DNA of 5,207 bases. It comes from Bacteroidota bacterium (GTDB lineage: Bacteria; Bacteroidota; Bacteroidia; 2-12-FULL-35-15). Shown piece by piece: positions 1-5,207 of the stretch (positions are counted from its first letter, which is position 1; every line of letters starts with the position of its first letter). The position numbers and the translations under genes were made by a program. The notes below the pieces were generated by a model. That model was not told where the DNA came from and searched no databases. It saw nothing but the letters and a program-made list of their open reading frames with translations. The stretch lies in assembly GCA_023251855.1 (NCBI GenBank), contig JAHEYA010000215.1, positions 1 through 5,207 on the forward strand, given 5' to 3'.

Positions 1-28
1 GAAAATTAATTGTTATAAAAAAGCCTCT

Positions 29-62
29 TTTGCCGAAAATAATCTGAAAAAGTGTACCTTGG
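29..62 (+). promoter_or_regulatory. Weak Bacteroidota-type promoter candidate for the DUF1003 gene
   Basis: TTTG at 29-32 and TACCTTGG at 55-62 resemble the -33 (TTTG) and -7 (TAnnTTTG) boxes of Bacteroidota promoters, with one mismatch in the -7 box and a slightly long 22-nt spacer. Transcription would begin near 67-70, giving a leader of about 20 nt. In sequence this AT-rich such a match can arise by chance, so it is only a candidate. Confidence 0.25.
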
Positions 63-88
63 TTTAAATATGTATTAAAGCGAACCAA

Positions 89-655
89 ATGCGACCTAAA
101 AAAACAGAATACCTCAAACAATTAATTGGTACTGAAAACGAACAATTAAATAAACTACATGCAATTGTTTCACAGGCTGTTAAAGAAGAACAACTGATCA
201 CTAATAAACTTTCTGATGATCAGAATGAAAAAATCTCTTTCAAAGAAAAATTAGCAGATAAAGTAGCCTCTTTTGGTGGAAGCTGGACTTTTATCATCGC
301 CTTTTTTATTCTTTTTTTTACCTGGATAGCAATTAATTCTATTCAGTTTATGGCGCAGCCCTTTGACCCATATCCTTTCATTTTGATGAATCTGGTGCTG
401 TCTTTAATAGCTGCTTTACAAGCTCCAATAATTATGATGAGCCAAAACAGGCAGGAGCAGAAGGACAGAAAACGATCTGAGAATGATTATATTATTAATT
501 TAAAAGCAGAAATTGAAATAAGAAATCTTCATCAAAAAATAGATTTGTTGATGGCCGACCAATTTAAAAGTTTGATAGAGATACAAAAAGTGCAAATAAC
601 AATGATGGAGGAAATGAACACCAAGTTAAATGTACATCTGAACAAAACAAAATAA
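89..655 (+). CDS. DUF1003 family two-helix membrane protein
   Basis: This encodes a 188-residue integral membrane protein of the DUF1003 family, whose biochemical role is not established. The family core is clear. An amphipathic stretch ending LADKVASFGGSW (55-66) leads into a first membrane helix (about 66-84). The signature FDPYPFILMNL (92-102) follows, then a second helix (about 97-116) that runs into QAPIIMMSQNRQ (111-122) and a charged KDRKRSENDY segment. The N-terminal 50 residues are charged and probably helical. The C-terminal part from about 137 (NLKAEIEIRNLHQKIDLL onward) looks like a coiled coil. Length is normal for the family, so the gene looks intact. The ATG at 89 has no Shine-Dalgarno sequence, which is usual in Bacteroidota. 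The 214-bp gap to the next gene, with a repeat inside it, argues against a shared operon. Family assignment is confident; function is unknown. Confidence 0.93.
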   Translation: MRPKKTEYLKQLIGTENEQLNKLHAIVSQAVKEEQLITNKLSDDQNEKISFKEKLADKVASFGGSWTFIIAFFILFFTWIAINSIQFMAQPFDPYPFILMNLVLSLIAALQAPIIMMSQNRQEQKDRKRSENDYIINLKAEIEIRNLHQKIDLLMADQFKSLIEIQKVQITMMEEMNTKLNVHLNKTK

Positions 656-730
656 ACCACTATACTATCCTTTTTGAAATAAAAAAACAAGACTTATAAA
701 AAAAACGTATTCTAAATATTAGCACTATTC

Positions 731-769
731 TTCACCCCTCTCCTTTGGAGAGGGGCAGGGGGTGAGGTC
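731..769. repeat. GC-rich dispersed repeat with a perfect 9-bp hairpin
   Basis: A GC-rich island sits in an otherwise AT-rich gap. CCCCTCTCC (735-743) and GGAGAGGGG (747-755) form a perfect 9-bp stem with a TTT loop. CACCCC (733-738) can alternatively pair with GGGGTG (759-764), so two folds compete. Read on the minus strand, it encodes the peptide LTPCPSPKERGEE, which from general knowledge recurs at the ends of spurious hypothetical proteins in many genomes. That marks it as a dispersed intergenic repeat and not a gene. It could end transcription from the DUF1003 gene, but no T-tract follows on the + strand, so a terminator role is unproven. Confidence 0.7.
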
Positions 770-818
770 CAAAAAGGAACCATCAGCCAACCAATAAGCA
801 TAAAAATGCATCTCTGAT

Positions 819-848
819 TCGCGAAACTGCCCTTTTTGATTTTCGCGA
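819..848. repeat. 8-bp inverted repeat TCGCGAAA/TTTCGCGA upstream of the large gene
   Basis: TCGCGAAA (819-826) and TTTCGCGA (841-848) are perfect inverted arms separated by 14 nt. The left arm also lies within the palindrome TTCGCGAA (818-825). The putative -33 box (TTTG, 835-838) lies in the loop, so the element could be an operator or a short hairpin overlapping the promoter. No known regulator site is recognised, and chance cannot be excluded for 8-bp arms. Confidence 0.35.
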
Positions 849-866
849 CAAAAAAAGCTATATTTG
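835..866 (+). promoter_or_regulatory. Bacteroidota-type promoter of the large secreted-protein gene
   Basis: TTTG at 835-838 and TATATTTG at 859-866 match both boxes of the Bacteroidota sigma-factor consensus (TTTG, then TAnnTTTG) exactly, with a 20-nt spacer within the usual range. The -7 box ends only 3 nt before the ATG at 870. Transcription from it would therefore start at or just after the start codon, giving a leaderless or nearly leaderless mRNA. Both boxes fit well; the unusual position lowers confidence. Confidence 0.5.
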
Positions 867-869
867 GTA

Positions 870-3800
870 ATGTTTTTTAAATACCTGCTGGTGAAATTAA
901 AAGTAATACTTCTTTTTTTTCTCTTTATCATATTTATTCCCATTCCAAAGGGGATTGCCGGTGGCGTAAATCCCAATGATCTTTACAAAAAGGTTCCTAA
1001 AAGTGTTCACGGGGCGCCTTCCGGACAAAACACAATTAAATTTACAGAAAATAAAAATCAATGGGATAAAAAAGTCTTGTACCGTGCACAACTTGATGGT
1101 GGTGTTTTATTTCTTGAAAAAAATTGTTTTACCTATAATTTTTATGACAAAGAAACTCTTCGCAAAAACCACATCAGAAAACAAAAACAAGAGAGCGGTG
1201 ATCGTAATACGGAGAAAAATTCTGTGCATATTCCTGATTTAATTCGCATGCATGCTTTTCGAATGACCTTTGTTAATGCTGATAAAGCTGTTGAAGTAAC
1301 TGAGAAGAACCCAACAACCGACTACTGCAATTTTTTTATTGGAAATGATCAAAGTAAATGGGCTGGCAATGTAAAAAATTATAAAGAAGTAAATTATCAA
1401 AATATATACGCAGGAATTGATCTTCAAATTTTAGGTTTACAAAACAGTTTGAAATATAATTTTATTGTTGCACCTAACGGAAATATCAATGATATAGCAC
1501 TTTTGTATGAAGGTTTAGAAAGTATTGCACTCCAGAAAGGAGCTTTGTTTTTGAAAACAACCGTAAATGAATTGGTCGAACAAAAACCATATGCCTATCA
1601 AACCATTAATGGCAAACGTGTGGAGGTGCCTTGCGAGTTTGTTTTAAATACTACTACAGTAAGTTTCCTTTTCCCTAAAGGATATGACCAAAACTATGAA
1701 TTGGTCATTGATCCTATACTTGTATTTGCCTGCTCATCCGGTTCACTTGCTGATAATTTTGGAATGACTGCCACCTATGATAATTCAGGAAATCTATATT
1801 CCGGAGGAACTGTTTTTGGCGCGGGTTATCCAACTTCTGTTGGCGCATTTGATACAAGCTGGAATGGTGCACCGGGCTATTTGGCCGGAAGAACCGATGT
1901 TGTTATATCTAAATACGATGCTTCAGGTACATTCATGCAGTATTCAACTTACCTGGGTGGTAATACAAGTACTGAAATTGTTAGCAGTTTAGTTGTAAAT
2001 GCACAAAACGAATTAATGATTTATGGTGCAACAGGCTCAAGTGATTTTCCTGTTACAGTAGGTGCTTATAATGTAACATGTAAAGGAGGTTCGTATTTAT
2101 CATTCCCATCTAATGGTACCGAATACATCAATGGAACAGATTTATATGTTACAAAATTTAACAGTACCGGTACGGGTTTGATTGCATCTACTTATATTGG
2201 AGGCACCCAAAATGAAGGTGTGAATGACAGTCCAACCTTAGCCTATAATTACGGTGATTATTATCGTGGTGAGATACAAACTGATAATCTCGGCAATTGT
2301 TATATTGCAAGTTGTACCTACTCCTCCGATTTTCCTACCACTGCAGGTTGTTCGCAACCTGTTGCCGGTGGAGGAATGGATGGTGTGGTTTTTAAAATGA
2401 ACCCTACTTTGTCAACAATGATGTGGAGTACATATGTTGGTGGCAGTGCTGATGACGGCTGTTATGCGCTTACCCTTGATAATTCATCAAATGTTTATAC
2501 TACAGGTGGAACATCAAGTACAAATTTCCCAACAACTGCCGGTGTATTAGATACAACCTACAATGGTGGAATTACAGATGGCTTTATAACAAAAATTAAA
2601 AATAATGGTTCAATGGTAATGAAATCAACGTTTGTAGGAACCGCCTCCTATGATCAATCCTTTTTAATCCAATGCGATTCTCATTTCAATGTTTATATTG
2701 TAGGGCAATCTCAGGGTTCAATGCCTGTATCTATCGGGGTTTACTCAAATCCAAACGGCAAACAATTCATTTGGAAAGTGGATAGTTTACTGAGTACCCA
2801 AGTATTCACAACCATTTTTGGAAGCGGCACAGGGCAGGTTGATATTTCTCCTTCCGCTTTTTTAGTGGATATATGCAATAATATTTATGTTTCCGGTTGG
2901 GGTGGCAATGTGCTAACAAGTGTACCAACCACAAATATGCCTGTTACAGCCAATGCTTTTCAGCCCAATACCGATGGATTTAATTTTTATTTGTGCGAAC
3001 TATCTCCAAATGCAACCTCTTTACTTTATGGAACCTATTTTGGTGGAGGCCTTAGTCGTGAACACGTAGATGGCGGTACCAGCAGGTTTGATAAAAAAGG
3101 GATTGTTTATCAGGCAGTATGTGCCGGCTGTGGTGGTAATGACGACTTCCCTGTAACAGCCGGTTCATGGCCTAATACAGGAGGTGATGTAAACCATAAT
3201 ACGCAAAATTTTAATTGTAACCAGGGAGTTTTTAAATTCGATTTTCAAGCAACAGGTGTTACCGCACAAGTAGTTACAGCGCCTAATGATACCATTTGTA
3301 CCGGTTCTCCAGTCACTTTTAATAATACCAGTACCAATGCATTCAATTATATTTGGGTTTTTGGAGATGGCTCTCCTCCCAGCACTACACCCTCGCCAAG
3401 TCATGTGTATACTGCTCCGGGTGTTTATAGTGTGATGCTTATTGCTATTGATTCTTCAGGATGTATCTTTTCTGATACTGCTAATTTAGTGGTTGTTGTT
3501 GTGCCTCCTCCTTCGGTTACTATTGGCCCTGATCTTATTCTTTGCCAGACTCCAAATGTTACATTGGATGCAGGAACCTCTGCTTCTACATACATCTGGT
3601 CAACCGGAGCTACATCTCAAACTATTGTGGCAACTGCGATTGGAGCATATTGGGTAAAGATTGATAATGGAGTTTGCTCCGATTCTGATACCATGAATAT
3701 TCAACAAGTAATTAAACCATCACTTGGTAATGATACTACTTTATGTGCCGGACAACAAGTTTCACTCAGTGCTCCTTCGGGAGGAATATCCTACCAATGG

Positions 3801-4610
3801 TCTACAGGTAATTCATCACAAACCATCTCTGTTTCTGCATCCGGACAATATTGGGTAACGGTAAATTGGGGGGCATGCCAAACAAGTGATACGGTTGATA
3901 TTACACTTGTTCCTGCACCTATTGTTAATTTACCGGCCTCCGTTTCAATTTGTCCACACGATTCAGTACAATTAAATCCGGGTAATAATACGGGTGCAAC
4001 TTACCTCTGGTCCACAGGTGATGATACGCAAACCATTACAGTTTCGTCCGCAGGAACCTACACCGTAAAAGTAACAAATCAACAATGTAGTATTTGGGAT
4101 ACAACCGTTGTAATTGGTGTTCCACCTTATTCATGGGAAAAAAATGTTAAACTTTGTAATGTAGAAAAGTATAGAATAGATGCCGGTATTTCTGGAGCAA
4201 GCTATCATTGGTCAACAGGGGATACCACCCAATATATTGATGTTACAGCCTCCGGAGTTTTTTGGGTAGTGATGAACACTCATGGCTGTCCATTAACCGA
4301 TACTGTTACTGTTGATGGTAGTTTTGGCTCTGGAGAGTTATGGTTCCCCAATTCATTTACTCCAAATGAAGATCAGCTCAATGATTGCTTTTCGCCTAAA
4401 GGAACTGATATCACTGAATTTGAAATGCTGATATTTAATCGTTGGGGAGAACTTATTTTTGAAACAGAAAAATTAGATAAATGCTGGAATGGTATATATA
4501 ATGGAACATTGGTGCAACAGGATGTATATGTTTGGAAAGTGAAATATAAAACAGTTTGCTCCAAAGATTTATTAATCAGTAAAATTGGGCGAGTTAGTGT
4601 GGTGCGTTAA
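870..4610 (+). CDS. Secreted modular protein: DUF7948, SBBP-like propeller, PKD, Ig-like repeats, T9SS type B sorting domain
   Basis: This encodes a 1246-residue protein predicted to cross the inner membrane by Sec and the outer membrane by the type IX system. Residues 1-30 form a signal peptide with a long hydrophobic core and likely cleavage at GIA|GG. Residues 58-282 form a DUF7948-type domain (ENKNQW near 60, YCNFFIGND, IYAGIDL, closing VIDP). Residues about 283-795 carry seven FPxTxGA-like motifs, fitting a seven-bladed SBBP-type propeller, with a CAGC motif at 751-754. A PKD domain (about 802-880; VFGDG at 830-834, HVYTAPGVYSV from 845) is followed by four Ig-like repeats (886-1155). 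The CHU_C/T9SS type B domain (1156-1246; FPNSFTPNEDQLND, IFNRWGELIFE, GTLVQQDVYVWKV) ends the protein. The ATG at 870 is preferred over an in-frame TTG at 864, which lies inside the promoter match. A surface adhesive or structural role is inferred; no enzyme active site is seen. Confidence 0.92.
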   Translation: MFFKYLLVKLKVILLFFLFIIFIPIPKGIAGGVNPNDLYKKVPKSVHGAPSGQNTIKFTENKNQWDKKVLYRAQLDGGVLFLEKNCFTYNFYDKETLRKNHIRKQKQESGDRNTEKNSVHIPDLIRMHAFRMTFVNADKAVEVTEKNPTTDYCNFFIGNDQSKWAGNVKNYKEVNYQNIYAGIDLQILGLQNSLKYNFIVAPNGNINDIALLYEGLESIALQKGALFLKTTVNELVEQKPYAYQTINGKRVEVPCEFVLNTTTVSFLFPKGYDQNYELVIDPILVFACSSGSLADNFGMTATYDNSGNLYSGGTVFGAGYPTSVGAFDTSWNGAPGYLAGRTDVVISKYDASGTFMQYSTYLGGNTSTEIVSSLVVNAQNELMIYGATGSSDFPVTVGAYNVTCKGGSYLSFPSNGTEYINGTDLYVTKFNSTGTGLIASTYIGGTQNEGVNDSPTLAYNYGDYYRGEIQTDNLGNCYIASCTYSSDFPTTAGCSQPVAGGGMDGVVFKMNPTLSTMMWSTYVGGSADDGCYALTLDNSSNVYTTGGTSSTNFPTTAGVLDTTYNGGITDGFITKIKNNGSMVMKSTFVGTASYDQSFLIQCDSHFNVYIVGQSQGSMPVSIGVYSNPNGKQFIWKVDSLLSTQVFTTIFGSGTGQVDISPSAFLVDICNNIYVSGWGGNVLTSVPTTNMPVTANAFQPNTDGFNFYLCELSPNATSLLYGTYFGGGLSREHVDGGTSRFDKKGIVYQAVCAGCGGNDDFPVTAGSWPNTGGDVNHNTQNFNCNQGVFKFDFQATGVTAQVVTAPNDTICTGSPVTFNNTSTNAFNYIWVFGDGSPPSTTPSPSHVYTAPGVYSVMLIAIDSSGCIFSDTANLVVVVVPPPSVTIGPDLILCQTPNVTLDAGTSASTYIWSTGATSQTIVATAIGAYWVKIDNGVCSDSDTMNIQQVIKPSLGNDTTLCAGQQVSLSAPSGGISYQWSTGNSSQTISVSASGQYWVTVNWGACQTSDTVDITLVPAPIVNLPASVSICPHDSVQLNPGNNTGATYLWSTGDDTQTITVSSAGTYTVKVTNQQCSIWDTTVVIGVPPYSWEKNVKLCNVEKYRIDAGISGASYHWSTGDTTQYIDVTASGVFWVVMNTHGCPLTDTVTVDGSFGSGELWFPNSFTPNEDQLNDCFSPKGTDITEFEMLIFNRWGELIFETEKLDKCWNGIYNGTLVQQDVYVWKVKYKTVCSKDLLISKIGRVSVVR
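1047..1156 (+). repeat. Copy 1 of a 110-bp coding patch shared by the two paralogues
   Basis: This patch encodes 37 residues in the DUF7948 domain (ENKNQW through YDKET). It matches 4903-5012 without gaps, with 7 mismatches by eye, all synonymous. Within it, 1101-1147 is identical to 4957-5003 over 47 bp. Similarity falls off sharply on both sides, at LRKN versus YRQS downstream and KFT versus RFA upstream. Confidence 0.9.
1824..3173 (+). repeat. Seven degenerate SBBP-like propeller repeats within the large gene
   Basis: Seven copies of a short motif recur at residues about 320 (YPTSVGAFD), 392 (DFPVTVGAYN), 487 (DFPTTAGCSQ), 552 (NFPTTAGVLD), 617 (SMPVSIGVYS), 689 (NMPVTANAFQ) and 759 (DFPVTAGSWP). 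Spacing is 65-72 residues except for one 95-residue interval (392 to 487). Between them lie recurring strands such as YSTYLGG, ASTYIGG, WSTYVGG and YGTYFGG, and 'NSGNLY/NLGNCY/NSSNVY' turns. This is the SBBP-type pattern, and seven copies fit one seven-bladed beta-propeller. The coordinates span first to last motif; the fold itself is wider. Confidence 0.75.
3525..4334 (+). repeat. Four tandem Ig-like repeats with WSTG motif
   Basis: Four repeats of 65-70 residues begin at residues 886, 952, 1021 and 1091. Each has a cysteine near its start (LILC, TTLC, VSIC, VKLC) and a second near its end (GVC, GAC, QQC, HGC), suggesting one disulphide per repeat. Each also has a central WSTG followed by a Gln-containing turn and strand (SQTI, SQTI, TQTI, TQYI), then a G-x-(Y/F) strand (GAYWV, GQYWV, GTYTV, GVFWV). 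This layout is typical of beta-sandwich stalk domains before T9SS C-terminal domains in Bacteroidota. They probably hold the propeller away from the cell surface. Confidence 0.8.
4335..4607 (+). other. CHU_C / gliding motility-associated C-terminal domain (T9SS type B sorting signal)
   Basis: The last 91 residues (1156-1246) match the type B sorting domain first described as the gliding motility-associated C-terminal domain. The marks are an opening WFPNSFTPNEDQLNDCFSP, a central EFEMLIFNRWGELIFE, then CWNGIYNGTLVQQDVYVW and a final basic strand. In this family the domain directs export through the T9SS, often followed by attachment to or release from the outer surface. Its presence implies that PorV/SprA-type machinery is encoded elsewhere in the genome. 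Confidence 0.9.
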
Positions 4611-4629
4611 AACGAACACACCTAAAAAA

Positions 4630-4705
4630 CGTCATTGCGAGGAACGAAGCAATCTCTCTATATAATGCATTGCGTGAAGAGATTGCTTCGTTCCTCGCAA
4701 TGACG
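4630..4705. repeat. Perfect 28-bp inverted repeat, dispersed palindromic element
   Basis: The left arm (4630-4657, starting CGTCATTGCGAGGAACGAAG) is the exact reverse complement of the right arm (4678-4705), with a 20-nt loop at 4658-4677. The loop contains the palindrome AATGCATT (4664-4671) and a third copy of CATTGCG (4668-4674). Long palindromes with this 'GTCATTGCGAGGAACGAAGCAATCTC'-like theme recur, from general knowledge, between genes in many bacterial genomes, so this is probably a dispersed REP/MITE-like element. It lies 19 bp after the large gene's stop codon and 56 bp before the next start. The very stable hairpin could also stop transcription or protect the mRNA end; only a poor A/T-rich tail follows. 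Confidence 0.85.
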
Positions 4706-4761
4706 GTCTAAAAAAATAGATTTTAGTATTAAAATTGTAATAAATTTTTCGCATAATTTAA

Positions 4762-5207
4762 ATGAAACAAACAGTTAAAAAATATTGTCTTTCGTTTCTT
4801 CTGTTTGTTTTTGTTGGTAAAATCCTTGCAGGAGGCTCCCCTCTGGCAAAACCTGCTCATCCAAATATAAAGGCCACTGCCGGTAATAATGTGCGGTTTG
4901 CTGAAAATAAAAATCAGTGGGATAAAAAAGTACTATACCGTGCACAACTGGATGGCGGTGTTTTATTTCTTGAAAAAAATTGTTTTACCTATAATTTTTA
5001 TGATAAAGAAACCTACCGCCAATCACACGCAGGTGGAGGTGGAGGAGGAAAATCACAACCCCCCGGCTCACAATTACCAAACCTAGGAATTCGTTCACAT
5101 GCTTTTCGCATGTCATTTTTAAATGCAAAAAAAACTGTTGAAACGTCAGCAAAAAAGCCTACATCCGATTATTGTAATTTCTTTTTGGGAAAAGATAAAA
5201 ACAAATG
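4762..5207 (+). CDS. Partial gene: second secreted DUF7948-domain protein, cut by the window edge
   Basis: An open frame runs from the ATG at 4762 to the window end without a stop (148 full codons), so only the N-terminus is visible. Residues 1-23 form a signal peptide with likely cleavage at ILA|GG, the same junction type as in the upstream gene. A DUF7948-type domain follows from about residue 47 (RFAENKNQW), with YRAQLDGGVLFLEKN, RSHAFRMSF and DYCNFFLGKDK. It is a paralogue of the upstream gene: 37 residues from ENKNQW to YDKET are identical, and the later HAFRM block is 23/36 identical. Between these blocks lies a Gly-rich loop (AGGGGGGKSQPPGS, about 93-106) where the paralogue has a charged, Lys-rich loop. 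A propeller and T9SS sorting domain are expected beyond the edge but not seen. The ATG follows an AT-rich stretch without a Shine-Dalgarno sequence. Confidence 0.88.
   Translation, partial: MKQTVKKYCLSFLLFVFVGKILAGGSPLAKPAHPNIKATAGNNVRFAENKNQWDKKVLYRAQLDGGVLFLEKNCFTYNFYDKETYRQSHAGGGGGGKSQPPGSQLPNLGIRSHAFRMSFLNAKKTVETSAKKPTSDYCNFFLGKDKNK
4903..5012 (+). repeat. Copy 2 of the 110-bp coding patch shared by the two paralogues
   Basis: This is the partner of 1047-1156, at a constant offset of 3856 bp with no gaps. It encodes the same 37 residues, and all seven base differences are silent. As direct repeats 3.86 kb apart, the two copies offer a site for homologous recombination that would delete or fuse the intervening gene in frame. 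Confidence 0.9.

Noticed and set aside
656..730. Intrinsic terminator directly after the DUF1003 gene
   Set aside because: The stretch is A-rich with no convincing stem followed by a T-tract.
864..869. TTG at 864 as the start of the large gene
   Set aside because: It adds only two residues, overlaps the TAnnTTTG box, and an ATG follows at 870 directly before the signal peptide.
725..976. Minus-strand open frame of 83 codons ending in PSPKERGEE
   Set aside because: It runs through the dispersed repeat and overlaps the promoter and signal peptide of the large gene; the C-terminal peptide is a known product of a non-coding repeat.
3165..3404. Minus-strand 79-codon frame opposite the PKD region
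   Set aside because: It lies wholly inside the large gene on the opposite strand, has no recognisable domain and is best explained as a shadow frame.
4596..4629. Possible terminator hairpin across the stop codon of the large gene (GTGTG with CACAC)
   Set aside because: The pairing needs a bulge and a mismatch and has no T-tract; the 28-bp palindrome just downstream is far stronger.
4889..5086. 65-codon + strand frame with a membrane-like segment
   Set aside because: It is an out-of-phase reading of the partial paralogue. The similar short frame at 976-1242 in the upstream gene exists only because the underlying 110-bp patch is shared.

Overview
The window is AT-rich and reads as chromosomal DNA of a member of the Bacteroidota, probably from a gliding or environmental lineage (Cytophagales, Chitinophagales or Sphingobacteriales-like). 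Three things support this: a large secreted protein ending in a type B type IX secretion (T9SS) sorting domain, a Bacteroidota-style promoter (TTTG, then TAnnTTTG), and starts that lack Shine-Dalgarno sequences. All three genes are on the + strand.

Layout: (1) 89-655 encodes a small two-helix membrane protein of the DUF1003 family. (2) 656-869 is a gap holding a GC-rich dispersed repeat with a 9-bp hairpin (about 731-769), an 8-bp inverted repeat, and a good promoter match directly against the next gene. (3) 870-4610 encodes a 1246-residue secreted protein. Its order is signal peptide, DUF7948-type N-terminal domain, seven SBBP-like beta-propeller repeats, PKD domain, four Ig-like repeats with a WSTG motif, and a CHU_C/T9SS type B C-terminal domain. 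(4) 4611-4761 is a gap dominated by a perfect 28-bp inverted repeat with a 20-nt loop. (5) 4762 to the window end is the start of a second gene of the same family, cut off by the window edge.

The two large genes are tandem paralogues, presumably exported by Sec and the T9SS to the outer surface or medium, where they would act in adhesion or as structural proteins. This role is inferred from the domains; no catalytic motif is visible. A sharply bounded 110-bp patch is 94% identical between the paralogues, with only synonymous differences, while the flanking sequence has diverged. That suggests gene conversion or very strong local constraint. The DUF1003 gene has no evident functional link to the other two.

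I saw no tRNA, rRNA, CRISPR, transposase, phage gene or defence system, and nothing that amounts to a clearly new system. The most interesting signals are the patchy paralogue identity, the two intergenic repeat elements and a possibly leaderless start for the large gene.
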